Below are positions 45,191-56,983 of a stretch of 64,000 bases of DNA, one piece after another. The notes beneath the pieces are model-generated. The model saw nothing but the letters and a program-made list of their open reading frames with translations. It was not told the DNA's origin and ran no database searches. Position 1 is the stretch's first letter. Every line of letters begins with the position of its first letter. Source of the DNA: Dendrophyllia cribrosa (lineage: Eukaryota; Cnidaria; Anthozoa; Scleractinia; Dendrophylliidae); contig JAJLRJ010000005.1 in NCBI GenBank assembly GCA_024195265.1, forward strand, positions 23,123,855 through 23,187,854. The letters run 5' to 3'. The translations under genes and the position numbers were made by a program.

Positions 45191-46560
45191 GAATGGTGGG
45201 GAATTTAAAACGTTTTGGTTGGTTTGGCAGTTGAGACACTGGGTTGACTTCTTTCGACAGTCACAGGTTCATTTATCGCAGTGGATACTGCATTACCTGG
45301 TTGCTCTTTCCGCTTGGACACATATCTTCAGTTTCACTAGTACTTGTTTTTGTTGTAACCCACAATAAAATAGAGTTTTGTATACACACGGATTGCTTTG
45401 CTTTCTTTTTGGTAGGTTTTTGAGAAAACATTATCATGCCTTTCAAGAACACAAGAACTCAAGCACGATTTCAGCATTCACTCTTCATCTGGTCTGTTGA
45501 CTTTAAACAGACCGAACAGACATCTCAGGAAACATAATGATTTCGGATGTTGATGTGATTGGTGAATTTCGATGTGTTTTGTTTGTTTTGGGTTTTCCTA
45601 GAAGAACATTGGTTGCAGTAAATAGTTGTCTAAATAGTTGTCCCCCTGCTACGGGCCTGAATCTTCAGTCTTCATTTGTTTGCAAATAACGCCGAAGGTT
45701 TCGCGGTAAATACCTAGATAGCAATTGCCAAATGTCCCTGATCCCCTTCCAAATGTCCCTGATCCCCTCCCCCTGCTACTTTCTTTCTTTTATCTATGTC
45801 TAACAGTGATCTGTCTATTTCCTTGAAATTATGGCAATTCTTCTTCTCTGACTGTTTTGCTCTGGCAATAACAAGTTCCTTCTGCAACTTCCGTTTTGGA
45901 ATTTTGCTAGTTAACTTCGCTTCTTGCTGCTCACTTTTCCTCTTTCTATTGGTTTCAATTTTTTACCATTCCATTTCATTTGGAGTGAAACAGTTAAGAG
46001 AGAGATGTATCCACCTATGAAAGGTATCCATTAAAAGCATCATGTGTAAAATATAATAATTTATAAATAATTTAGAATATTGTAATTACCCTCCAATATT
46101 AGCCTTTGTCATACTGAAATGCTCCAAACAAATAGAATGAGGTCCAAGTTCACATTTACAGCCCTGAAAAGGAAAATAGTTCAATTAGATAACAACTGCA
46201 GCAGTAAAAGCAGTTATAATAATACATAATTATTATATTGATTTTAATCCAAATTGAATATATTTAATCATTAAAGATTTTCTTTTGGATAATTAATCGT
46301 AGCAGCATTTTTAAAGCAGAACTTTGTTATTGAATTGTATGCATAACTACTTCCTCATGACATTTTTTTAGCTTTTCTTACAACTTTAGCCATATCCTTT
46401 TCTCTATCATGGCATCAGAAACAACAACATAAAAAAAAGTACGATATAAAATTTACCCCTAATGCATTGCAGAGAAAGCAAAACTCTACATCAACTCCTT
46501 GTTTTGCAATTATTAGACAGAGGACATTTTTTGTTATCTTTAGTCATTGCCCAGAAGGGC
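45191..46560. other. No gene recognised
   Basis: AT-rich with small open frames and no motif. Nothing I can support. Confidence 0.35.
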
Positions 46561-46659
46561 AAATTATTCTAAGGATTTCTGAAAATCACCTACATGTAAG
46601 TTTTCTGAATGACTTGGAGAATTCAGTAGATTTATGAAGCGAAGATGTGTGACAACTGT

Positions 46660-46830
46660 CGAAGCTATCCCAAGATGACCTGAAGATGCCCCAAAGACTT
46701 CTGAAAAAGACCTGAAGATTGCTGAAGATAACCTGAAGATTTAAGAAGAGTTTCAAAAATCACCGAAAGACTTTCCAAGATTTCTGATGATCTCCTGAGG
46801 ACTTCTTTGCAATTATTGAGACCTTTATGT
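46660..46830. repeat. Degenerate CTGAAGATT repeat
   Basis: Variants of ACCTGAAGATT and TTCTGAAGAC follow each other with irregular spacing. The open frame 46665-46895 on minus is produced by this repeat. Confidence 0.5.
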
Positions 46831-47518
46831 TTTATACATTCATGTTTCCCCATAAAATTAAGGACTAATATCACTTGTGTTTCCAGAATCTGCAAATTTC
46901 TGAAACTCGGGTGATATTATCGGTGTCTTCATTCCCGGTCTTCATTTCACTGAATTGTAGCTTGAATTAAACTGCTTTTCTAAATGGCATATATGGCAAT
47001 ATGTACTTTAAAAAGTCACGTAAGCCAAATTTTAAAATAGTATTAAGAATAAATGAAAGTGAATTTATAATAAGCCCACCTTTAAACATCAAAGTATATT
47101 TTATTCCATCCACGGTAATTCCATTTCTTTTAAGGACATCTTTCTGCATGTTGACATTTCTGATGACCTTTTTCCGACTTTCCTTGTATTAACATGTATT
47201 AACATGTAGTCATAAGACTGCGATACATTGTAAGTTTAAATTTCACATTTGTATTGATCAATGGAAATAATAGGATTGTCCCATCTAATAATTATAAAGC
47301 AATTGTTAATAATTTCTGTACCAGTCAGAATATTTAATGATAGATCTTCATAAAATAATTAATCACATCTACATGTGTGGTGAACTGCTTATAACTGCGG
47401 AAACTCCAATCCCATGTCTTTCTATAAGCCGGATTGCGGCTGTTAACCGGTTACCTTGGCAACCTTCGCAGCATTCGTCATCTCGTGTTTCTTCTAGCAG
47501 CTGAAGTCGCGTCTTCTT
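46831..47518. other. Weak exon-like frame, otherwise nothing
   Basis: On minus, 47149-46967 contains KDVLKRNGITVDGIKYTLMF, which resembles a small exon of a multicopy gene, but I cannot name it. Confidence 0.25.
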
Positions 47519-48201
47519 TCACCGCTCATTTTTCTCCTCGGCGACAGAAAACTCTTTGGCTAGAGCTAACGCCTCATCGACCACCCTAGTACCTCTGTTG
47601 GCTATGAATTCAGCAAGTGAAGTTTTGCCTTCCCTCTCTTGCTGAACAGCAAGACATTTATTTGTTTACCTTTAATTAACTGTGTAACATCATACACGCT
47701 AAGACGCTTCTGTTTGCAACTCTTTTTGGTGCGACCACTACCTCTTTCTTTGGCCTTTCTTTTCTTTCCTGTGATAGCTCTGTCTGTCTGTGGAGGTTCT
47801 TGTAAATCCGGGTGATTCGGTGAATGTACCGCCTCCTTGTCTTCCTTTGTAACATAGCGGTAAGCGCTGTAGTAACCGCTGTGGTTCTCGCTAAAATTAA
47901 CTTGGATGCCATGTGTTTCGTCAAGGTAATTTCGCACTTGCAACCATCTTGCGCGTTTCGTTAGCTTTACAGCCATGTGAAAATGGTACCGATTATTTAC
48001 TTCTAACGAGTTGTCATCTGAGTCAGCATGCGCTTCTAAACATACAACCCACTGCTGTACTCGCACTCCACAGTTAAGCCATGCGTCCGTTACAACTTCT
48101 GCAAAACTCTCTCTTGTTGGGAACCTAACCGTATTTGCACGGCTATATGTTATTAGATAAACGATTCGTTGATTTTCATTACGCAAAGTAGAGGACGCCA
48201 T
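47519..48201 (-). pseudogene. Rep-like HUH endonuclease gene (CRESS/Replitron-like)
   Basis: HUH endonucleases nick single-stranded DNA for rolling-circle replication. The ORF begins ATG at 48201 (MASSTLRNENQRIVYLITYSR). Motif I is YLITYS (about residues 15-20). Motif II is the His-x-His pair HFHMAVKL (about 75-82). Motif III is YRYVTK (a YxxK tyrosine site, about 112-117). Then a basic region KRKAKERGSGRTKKSCKQKR follows, probably a nuclear signal. The frame stops at 47602. The next frame continues with a similar composition to a stop at 47519, so a single 1-base frame change near 47670 is likely. No SF3 helicase domain is present. Could be a captured single-stranded DNA virus gene, a cellular multicopy family, or a transposon gene; I cannot decide. 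Confidence 0.7.
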
Positions 48202-48202
48202 T

Positions 48203-48216
48203 GTACAATATTGTAC
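48203..48216. promoter_or_regulatory. 14-bp palindrome at Rep start
   Basis: GTACAATATTGTAC is a perfect palindrome lying one base upstream of the ATG of the HUH gene. It could be a binding or nicking site or a promoter element; nothing else marks it. Confidence 0.35.
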
Positions 48217-48799
48217 CTACTTGCTCTGTACTAACTCGAAATAACACAAAACAACGCCTCACGCCTTACAATGATAAATGTACAGTTGCAGTGTATCCTA
48301 TTTCATTCGCTATTTATATTCGACCATATTTTAACTAAATGGTGATTGAGTTTTATACTTACATTGCATAAAATATGCAGGTCACTTTAAAAAGTTAAAA
48401 TTATTACTTTCATTTAGTCATTTCAATTTCACTCTAAACGAAAACGTGCTATTTAAACCAATTCAACCCCACTCCACCCCCCCCTCCTCACACCCCTACA
48501 AAATACACCAGTCTAACTTTTTCTCATTTTTAAAACAACACAATGTAAGTAATAACAATCATCGATTCCTTTTTTTCTCATAATTCGTATTTATTGACAC
48601 TTCAATTATAAAGACCAATATAGACAATCACCGACAAAAGTCTTTGGGACACTTCAAAAAAGCGCCCTCTTAAATATTTCTTCAAGAATTATAAAACATT
48701 TCGGCCACAGGGTTAGTAGAAACGATCCCCTCCCCCCCCCTCGGACAATGTTGTTTGGAGGAAACTTGTTTTAAGCGCCGAAATCAACCTTGTGATGGG

Positions 48800-49990
48800 G
48801 GAGGGAGGGGGGATTTAGTAAGAATTTCTTTTGACGGTTAAGAAAAGGTAAGAGTGTCCCAAAAATATTGTCGAAGATTGTAGCTTTGGGTGTATTGAAT
48901 GAACTGTCTGGTTGGCTTGGGAGGAATGTCACGCCCATTTGACGGGGCAGTTCCAAGAGATTTTGAATTACCATTCTCATGAGTGTCGACCACCAAGGTT
49001 GAGTTGGCCACTTCAGTACTAGTATCAGTCCAGTTTATTCATTCATTCATTCATTCATTCATTCATTCATTATTTTCTCCAAACCTTTGCAGATGATAAT
49101 ACATAAATAGGGTCACATGATATATAGGAAGGAGAGGAGAGTAGCACATCTAGATAAACTAATATTGTGCCCCTTAAGTTACATCAGTATAAACGAAAAA
49201 AAATGTAACCGTTACCTTCTCGTCCTGAAGTTTCTGAAGGGCCAATCCTATGAGACTTGAAGGAAGGAAAGCATAAAATAAATATCATTTCCAAGATAAT
49301 GCAAAAGCATCTATCACAAAGTCTTTCAGGGTCAGGTTGATATGAAAGAAATGGTTTCACCTTGAAGTTCAGTCTCGAGGCAAAAATGTCAATGTTAGGT
49401 TTAACACTCAATTCTGCTATTGCATCACAGTACACCTTTTGGTTTAGTGTCCATGTTTGTATTTCGGGATTTGTCAGCAACACCATTCAACCTCCCTGGG
49501 ATGTGTGCTGCAGATAACCATATGTTATGATCAATGCAGCGGGCTAAATTATTGCACAATGCTGAGTGACTTGTACCCATTTGAGCAAGTGTTGTGACAG
49601 CTGTGGTGTTATCAATCATCACTCTAACATGTTTGCCTTCAGGGTGAGTTTGAAGAGCTTTTTAAGGCAAAGAGTACAGCTAACATCTCAGGGTAATTGA
49701 TGTGATGAAGAGCTTCACTTGGGCTCCAAGCACCCTTCGATGCGGTGCTGCCCAGAACAGCCCCCCAGCCATGAGATGATGCATCTGTAAACACAATAAC
49801 CTCTGGCTGACTATGTTGCACAGCATTACATGTATATGTATGTTGAGTGGTTTCAGATTGAGGATTAGCCTAAAGGAGCTATCCTTTTTGGGTCTAACAA
49901 ATATAGGAGATATAAACTCTCCTTCCTCGTGCCCCATGGCTACAATGACACCCTTTTGTAGAAGTTTGTCAATTTCAGTGTTAATGGTAA
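48800..49990 (-). pseudogene. Ngaro/DIRS-like RT-RNase H, deleted
   Basis: In order on minus: LLQKGVIVAMGHEEGEFISP and KKDSSFRLILNLKPLN (start of RT), then directly VIVFTDASSHGWGAVL (RNase H), MIDNTTAVTTLAQMG, HIPGRLNGVAD and NPEIQTWTLNQKVYCD, PNIDIFASRLNFKV, LSYQPDPE, then WPTQPWW...LMRMVIQNLLELP. The catalytic part of RT is deleted. After the 49036-49190 insertion the segment with WPTQPWWSTL follows. The tyrosine recombinase expected further on is absent; the sequence turns into C-rich low complexity at about 48730. Decayed. Confidence 0.7.
49036..49190 (-). mobile_element. Short insertion ending in (AATG)n
   Basis: A run of ATTC units (49037-49070), i.e. AATG repeats on minus, ends a stretch that interrupts the Ngaro-like frame. 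The (AATG)n tail is typical of 3' ends of some CR1/L2-like non-LTR elements. The upstream part has no motif. Boundaries approximate. Confidence 0.4.
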
Positions 49991-50399
49991 ATGATGTTTG
50001 CTATTAATAGCAACTGATTATACGTACTTACTAAGAAGTGCAATCGTGGTTGCATGATCAGGAGATATTGTACACTTACTATATAGTGACTCCATTTTTT
50101 TGTTGATCTAGGGCTTCCAAGCCCCTTCTTTCGCTTTCTTTTGCTGTGCTCCTGGTCATTACTTCGGGTTAAAAGAACATGTCCATCAAAGTCCTTAATA
50201 CCCTCGTGGGAGATTCCTTCGAATTTTCAATGGCCAAGTAAAGTTTATCGGCCCTTAGGTAGATTCCCATCCTGGAAGAGAGCTCTACAAGGAAAGGAAT
50301 GAAAAATTTATAAAGTTGAAATAGTAGTTGCCGTTCAAGGTTAATACGAATAGCCCCATAAATTACAGCCAAATACATTTAGCACAAGCATAAATCCTC

Positions 50400-51570
50400 C
50401 CAAGAGTAAATTAGTAAAGTTCGTTAAAGTAAATTTTATTTCATTACTTGTTTCAATAATCGAGTGTCTCCTCAACCAAATCGACTAAGCACATGTCCAA
50501 ATTCAAAATTTCTATTTAACTAAATTTTGACACCTTTTTGTAAGGAAGGGTCACGGAAATATGAGCCGGGGATGTGTAGAACACACGGGTTGGCTCACAG
50601 GAGCTTTGATTGAGTGGTTTAAAGGTAATTGCCTTAGTTGCATATCTCAGTGAACATATTTTGCATAGAATTTACATGCTGACAGGGCCATTCAAAGGTT
50701 GCAAAGGGCAATACTTCATAGGAATGGTCCAAAACAGAGGAAAATTGGTAAATCTCAAACCTCTGTGTGGTTGCAATGAATAACTGTTTTCAGCATCCCA
50801 CCAATCCTACCTGGGATCCCACCTGGATTCTGTTCAGGAACCAGGGATCTTGACCCCTCAACATATCCCAACATCAACATAGAAAATGCTGCACATGGAG
50901 CTACTTTCACCATACATTTATTAGTATTTTCTATTATACATTATATATAAAATTTTGGTCACATTTCAACATGAAAATTGCCTAAAAATATTATTTGTCA
51001 TGAAGAAAAACTGTCAGAAGTAGTCCAATAACATGTATACAATATATACTTGCAAAAATACATATAGCTTGTATTGTAAATTGTTCGTTTGATCCACACT
51101 TAGCTGAAGTGGACATTTGAGCGGAGGATTGATAACTTCAGAGTGCCCATGCAAGCTGTTTGAAAGCTTTTATTGTCTTCGTCCAAGTGGTTTAGCTACA
51201 ACAAAACAAAACATTTGGTTTAAGTTGTAGTTCTTTGTCGGGATTTATTCACTCCCCATTAATCCAGGACATGTGTATAAAGCTTCTAAATCAAGATCAT
51301 ACATGTATTATGAAAACAAGACAAATTTCAATATAGCTAAACAGTTATTAAGCATATAAGCTTACATTTGTATATGGGATATAGGAACATACATTATTAG
51401 GAGTTTGTAGAGATCTATGTTCAGTTACATGTTATTTTGGTTTATCTTGGTGAAACTGAGCAGCCGCAAACAGTCAAGAGATCAAAGCAGTCTAAGCCAA
51501 AGCTTGCATTATGTAAGCTGACTGTGTTGTTTAAAGCAATAGAACTTCAGAAAAGATTCATTCTTTCACT
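50400..51570. other. No gene recognised
   Basis: Between the Gag-like and RT parts of the Ngaro-like element. Possibly intron or lost coding part. A GTAAGTGAAAG donor-like site is at about 51575 on minus. Confidence 0.35.
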
Positions 51571-51653
51571 TACCTAGCTTTAGAGAAAAGATTATCCATA
51601 TCTTGTAGGCATTACTTTCCTTCCAGCATTTGAATTTCCACCAAAAAACGAAC

Positions 51654-52390
51654 TCACAAAGTGCTAATGTGCCTGCTCATTAGGTTTGCTCGGCCAATCG
51701 ACCCCTGTACAATTGCATCTGCTGTGCTAGATTGACCTGAAGTATTAACGACTGTAGGAGTATGTTCATTCTCCTGAGTACCACTTAAGGAATTACTGAA
51801 TGTTCCAGCAGCAACTGACCCCTGTACAGCTGTGGCTGGTATAGGTAGCAAAAGATTTCTATTACCTGTTGTAGTATTCTCATTCGATTGTGTTTGTAAT
51901 TTTACTAATACGGCATTAGTCACCCTCTCCACAAGCTCTTCGACACTAGACTCTGATGGGAGATGATCTGCCTGTTCTTCCCTTTTTTTTAAAATTTATT
52001 TTCATCACTTACTAAACAGTACAATATTTACAAAAACGATGCTTACACTACTTACAATGCGATACTTATACAACTTGCAAGTATAATACTTTCACTATTT
52101 TTTTTTTTGAACATACACACATACATGTACAGTTAACATTCACAAAAGACAATCTACAACAAAACGGAAACTACGACTTGAAGCTGACAAAAAAGAAAAC
52201 TAACACAGTAAAAACATTAGTGGTAACTAAAATTAAATGGGAACGCAATCAGTCAAGTAAACATAATTTTATATCTGCCTGCGTGTTCTTCCCGTCGCTC
52301 TACCCGTTTACGGTGACTAGCTGGCTGGTTTTCTGCCTCTTGCAAAATGGAAGTCTTTCTCTTCACTCTAGCAGACACCCGGCGAGACAT
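51654..52390 (-). pseudogene. Gag-like ORF of the Ngaro-type element, split by a short insertion
   Basis: The gene starts at 52390 (MSRRVSARVKRKTSILQ) and reads to a KRVERRE. A 291-bp insertion (51983-52273) follows, and then EEQADHLPSESSVEELVERV continues in the same frame to a stop at 51654 (LMSRHISTL). The protein is hydrophilic, Ser/Thr/Asn-rich, without Cys knuckle. It resembles the low-complexity Gag-like N-terminal protein (compare LLSPEVLTTISNTIS at 43318-43887). Downstream lie the RT and upstream the SGNH pieces, in the same orientation. The reader can treat the three as one decayed element. Confidence 0.55.
51983..52273 (-). mobile_element. 291-bp SINE-like insertion with target duplication
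   Basis: A T-run at 51983 (poly-A on minus) starts a 291-bp segment. The flank TCTGCCTGTTCTTCCC (51967-51982) reappears at 52274-52293 with four extra bases (CGTG). Without the insertion, the surrounding frame closes. Internal sequence is AT-rich without motifs. Confidence 0.7.
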
Positions 52391-52606
52391 GCTAGAATAT
52401 AAAATAACTTAACACCAGTATGTCATAGTCATAATAACTGACAGTAAGCCATTATATTGTTAGCAAGTTCAAATGAAATCCATGATGTTCAAAACAAGTC
52501 GAAAATTTTTGCCTTGCCTAAAAAATTAATCGAACACACGATTTACAAGGTCATGATATAAAGCATCATTGATTAAATGATAAAACAAGACATAAGAACA
52601 TGAACC

Positions 52607-53215
52607 TAAATATGAACGATGTCAGAGATGGCTTGGCAGACAACAAATGTCACCGAAACATATAAATTGCCTGTCTCTATAATGCCATAAAAACCATTCC
52701 AACAACCTCTGGTTGGAAAAATTCTGAAAGACCAAAACCCATACAGCAAATTGGTCAAAAATCATGGAACAAATAACTAATGTGATGACAATAATAAATG
52801 GGGTTAGTTTCTAGAGAAACTGAGGTGCTGCGTCGGTGGGGGGATGAAACACGAGAATTTAGTTTTATCGACTGAGTCGATAAGGTAAATTGACCACCGT
52901 AAAAAGATTCAAATAGCTGACGTTTCGAACGCTAGCCCTCGAAACGTCAGCTATTTGAATCTTAAAAGATTTAAATAGCTGATATTTCGAGCGCTAGCCC
53001 TCGACGAAGGGCTAGCGCTCGAAACGTCAGCTATTTGAATCTTTTTACGGTGGTCAATTTACCTTATCGACTCAGTCGATAAAACTAAATTCTCGTGATG
53101 ACAATAATACATTACAACGTCAACATAAACATGAACTATGGCAGAGATGGCTTGGCAGACAACAAATGTCGCCGAAACATATAAATTGCCTGTCTCTATA
53201 ATGCCATAAAAACCA
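52607..53215. repeat. Duplicated flanks around the foldback MITE
   Basis: The segment with CAGAGATGGCTTGGCAGACA and ATAATGCCATAAAAACCAT occurs at 52622-52700 and 53132-53215 in the same orientation, on both sides of the MITE. The right copy truncates the SGNH gene. Confidence 0.75.
52847..53097. mobile_element. Foldback MITE, about 90-bp arms
   Basis: Arms 52847-52940 and 53005-53097 are inverted copies that begin CACGAGAATTTAGTTTTATC and hold GTCGATAAGG and GCTAGCCCTCG motifs. The centre holds a third partial copy of the TAGCTGA-TTTCGAGCGCTAGC unit. Flanking target duplication not clear. Confidence 0.85.
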
Positions 53216-53679
53216 TCTTCCAGCAGAAAACTTTGACTGGGTGCATCCAACATCTTATGACGCCATAAAAACACTTTGGGGTTATCGATGACAACACCTA
53301 AATAGCGATTTAACAATTCTACCTTGTGATTGAACATTTCTTTGACTCGCGGAATAACTTGACAAACGCCAACTACTTTAACTGAAAAGTGGTTCAACAA
53401 CTGCTCAACTAAATCATCAATTTCAGGTGATGTATTGCACAGGTCATTCGTACCTATTTCTAATATTACAACATCTGGTGCAAAACGGGAGACATTCGCG
53501 AGGTTATATTGTTTAATCTTCCTCACTGTTCTTCCTCCTACTCCAAACAAACGTACATTCACATCATTTAGGTCGAAAGATCGTTTGGCTCGGTCGTCAA
53601 AACGCCGGTCCAAGTCAAAACTAAGTCTTCGAACGAAAGAATGTCCAAGGATCATTACTTTCGGGACACACAAAGCCAT
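53120..53679 (-). pseudogene. SGNH/GDSL hydrolase domain, Ngaro-type, truncated
   Basis: I choose the start at 53679 (MALCVPKVMILGHSFVRR). SGNH hydrolases are serine esterases; the Ser block is GHSFVRRL (GDS in the family is GHS here), block II LFGVGGRTVRK, block III ILEIGTNDLCN (Gly and Asn of the oxyanion hole). Block V with Asp and His would follow LLEDG, but after the G the sequence switches to a repeat shared with 52607-52700, so the catalytic His is lost. The C-terminal 45 residues in the open frame (to 53059) come from that repeat. Such domains are known accessories of Ngaro elements, which fits the RT and Gag-like parts downstream. Confidence 0.8.
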
Positions 53680-53724
53680 TTTGGACTGAAAGAAAGTGAT
53701 TATTGATAAGATAAAATCACTCAT

Positions 53725-54871
53725 ACATGCACATCAGCTTCAAAGCTGCGACACCGGCAAAATAATTAAGAAAAGGATAAACTGCGATCTCGAACCCATC
53801 GTAAGGTGAAAATGAGTTGTAATCAATGGTTTTCGATGCGAACAAACGATCGATTAGACGTAATGACGAGTTAAAATATCAAAAAAGGAGAGAGAAAAAC
53901 TTATGTACCTGTCTAATCTCTCGATGAAAAGATTTGTCTGTCGACGAAATCAAGAACGCGACATTATTATACGACGACATGTAAACAAGGCATTAGCTGT
54001 AGACGCCATCTTGGATTCAAAATTCAAAACCATACCCTCGATTCCATGCTCGTTCCCAACCTCTCTCTACTTTACACATAAACTATAATTAAGATGGTAA
54101 ATTTGTCGCATAAAATTTTATTTGAAAGCAAAAAATGTATTTACTGAAACAACATATACCTGACTGTAAGACAAGGAGAAAATATACAGTTTATTTCAAA
54201 ATCAACTTGCTTATGACAAAATGTGATATCTATTTGCCAGTGCAAGGGCAATGTAAAATCTAGTTGAAATGTATTACAATAAATTATTTCAAAAGATATG
54301 TACAAGAATGTAAGAGATGAATTTGATTAAATTAAAGGAGACCAAGAGAGAGGCCAGAAGACACACACACACTCACGCACTTGAAAAGGCAACCCACGGT
54401 ACAACCAATAAAGGCGACCAAGTGAGAGGCCTGAAGACACACACATTCTAAAAGACACCACACAACCTACAAGCAATAATGTGACTCAATAAACTGAGAC
54501 CCACCTACTTTTGGGTAACATAAAACAAAGAGGTGAAGCACTGATTGGGCAGCCCAAACACAAATCCTGATTGTTCAAAAAGAAAAGGAAGCAGATGCTA
54601 CTGGAAAACAGAAACGCAGAAGTAAAAGAAGCATTTTCTCAGTCATTTACCAAGCACATTATTGGACTAGCAACTGTGACTTAATATTTATCCTTTGTAA
54701 GCTAGTCCAATGTTTCTGATCTCGCTGCCATCTTGTGGTCATTAGAGCGATTTTCACTGAGAGTCACTAAACCAAAACCAAAATAATAACTCTGGCCAAT
54801 GACAACAGATCCTAACGATCACTTAGTGCAAATACATGAAGCCAGTGTCAATCTCGAGAAGACATTTATGC

Positions 54872-54903
<32 letters not shown>

Positions 54904-55201
54904 GGAGGGTTGGCTTTCCTTCTGATTGGATAAGAACATGGCATGAGATTTTTTAGCCAAACACAGTGAATAGAAATGCAAAAACAAAGCAATCGATAAA
55001 TTACTTTCAAAACTCATTTGAAAACCTCTCTATTGTGAACATGATCTCGTGGAGGTTTCTTAACCTGGTTGATATTTAGATCATTTCAAAAGACATTTGG
55101 GATCAATGCTATATTTAGAAAAAGGGGATGGTACATCTACTTAAATTGACAAGCTAGATAAGCTGAGCAAAGGAGCCATCAAAGGGGACTGGATTTCCTC
55201 C
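53725..55201. other. No gene recognised; repeats and G-run
   Basis: Two related 60-70 base segments (GAGAGAGGCCAGAAGACACACACAC at 54350, GTGAGAGGCCTGAAGACACACACA at 54420) and a G-run (54883-54906). Otherwise no supported feature. Confidence 0.4.
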
Positions 55202-56268
55202 TCAGCCACCCTTGGCCATTTCCTCAATGTAAAGAACCATTTCTTTGATTTTATGGGGCCCAGCTGATGCTACAATACCTCCAGCTCCCAGGTGTTGATG
55301 ACTTTCTAGTAGTACCAGTTGACCCATTTCCCCAATGAGAAGCACCACTGACTTGTCCGGTGGAAGAATAAGTACTGCAGTCAATTTTGTTTCATGGTTG
55401 TTTTCAATGGTGGTGACTTCCAAAGCAAACTGCTGAAAGGATGTGAACTGGCAACATCTAGCAAAACCACTAAAACCCAAGCCTGGGTGCTGGATGACTT
55501 CTGGGGCACTATAGTTTTGTTGGGAATGTCCTAGCCACTGATGAATTATATTTCCTTGCACCATTAATTCTTTAAACATGCCAACAAATGGTTGTGGTAA
55601 GCCCCTTCCTGAGCAAGGAAGGACCCAGCCAGTTGGTAGTAAAAAATTAACAGCAACTAAAACAGCAGTGATGGTGCATGCGTTGCTCCCTGATAGGCCT
55701 GCAACACTGGACTGTGAAACAGACACCACCCACTCAGTGACATCACCTCTTTGATTCTGTGACACAACAGTTGGTCCTGTAGTTTGGTGCCTTGTTTCCT
55801 CAGCAGATAAAGAACTGGAACTGGTTCCACTGGAATTAGCCGAATGTTGTACACACCACTGACATGAACAAACAACCCCTCCCCCACCTCTACAACAAAT
55901 TTGATTTAGACAACAAGAACAAGGCGTTTGACTGGTCTGGTGTTGAAGGCCATGGATTTTGTGATGGCACGTGGAACAGTGACGAGGTCTTCTTCCTGAT
56001 GCTGGCTGGCTTGTCTGGCTGTTTTGACCACGAAGAACAGTGGGTAGATGAGTTGGGGGTGGTTGCTGGACCTGAATATTTAATATTTGTCTCGTCAATC
56101 CCTGTATGATTTGATCTATATTAACTTCACTTACCTCTGGGATTTCATGATGATCATCAGCATCTGCAGGTTCTTCTCCAACATTAGCATGTTCCTGGAA
56201 TTCCTCAGCTGGTGGGGTTGGCACCCCCTAACAAAGGCATCATTGGCAGTTTTGGCTAGAGACTCCAT
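55202..56268 (-). pseudogene. Unrecognised gene with cysteine-protease-like (USP-type) domain
   Basis: A frame of 340 codons from 56224, with an N-terminal extension MESLAKTANDAFVRG (ATG at 56268) in another frame. The frames join in a G-run (about 56225), a likely 1-base slip. The middle is a helical segment VNIDQIIQGLTRQIL and a Cys-rich patch CSTCHHKIHG, CSCCLNQICC, CSCQWC, suggestive of a zinc fold. The C-terminal half has SGSNACTITAVLVAVNFLL, then NIIHQWLG, and LVLLESHQHLGAGGIVAS. The order Cys near a helix start, followed by a His-containing strand, resembles herpesvirus-tegument-type or C19-like deubiquitinase folds. I see no exact family match, so treat function as a hypothesis. Stop at 55202. 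Confidence 0.5.
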
Positions 56269-56983
56269 GTTCTTCTTAAGCCGTCTTTGCAGATGACACA
56301 GATATTTAAGCCATGTAAACATGCCAGATGAAAAGAATGCCAACAACCTTCAAACAGTTTCCAAGGCAGGTCAGATGACACGTTACATGATATCACTGGA
56401 AAAATTAACCAGTTTTCCTCACGTAAAATTTCTGTGGTTTTTGTGTGGTTTTTATTTGGTTTATGTTAAAAATCCCTTCTTGGAAAAAGTGCCTTTTTCA
56501 ACATTGGAATACTTGAAATTCCAGGTGTGGAATTTCACTTTTCCAATTGTGGAAAAATGTGACCACTCAAACTGAGAGCAACATGGAAAATTGAAAATTG
56601 TATTTTCCACTTTGTAAAAAACCAAAGTAGGAATTTTAAATATCCCAGGATGAATAATTAACAATTTAACCAGAGTGCGATATCTTGAAATCCATGATGG
56701 GTAATTTTTTTCCAGAGTTAAATATTTTACACCCTAACATGGAATTTTTGTTATCCAAACAAGGGAAATATTGTGTAACCAATATAAGATAATCAATTTC
56801 CTAAGTGGGATTCAGAGTTTTCCATAGTTGTCAAAAATACTGAATTGGGTTTCTTGAATTCCAAAATGGGTCTGTCCTGTCATGGTTAGTGATGTTTCCA
56901 ATATGGGAATTTTAAAAAAAATATGTTTTTCAAAATTCCCGTAATACCTATTACCTTTTAATAATTACATTGCTTGACAAGAA

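Noticed and set aside
46665..46895. 76-residue minus frame with Leu/Ser repeats
   Set aside because: Arises from the CTGAAGATT repeat; no independent evidence.
49037..49070. CRISPR-like regular repeat
   Set aside because: It is a simple (ATTC)n microsatellite without spacers.
54819..55017. Small minus frames with poly-Pro/Lys
   Set aside because: Translation of the G-run at 54883-54906.
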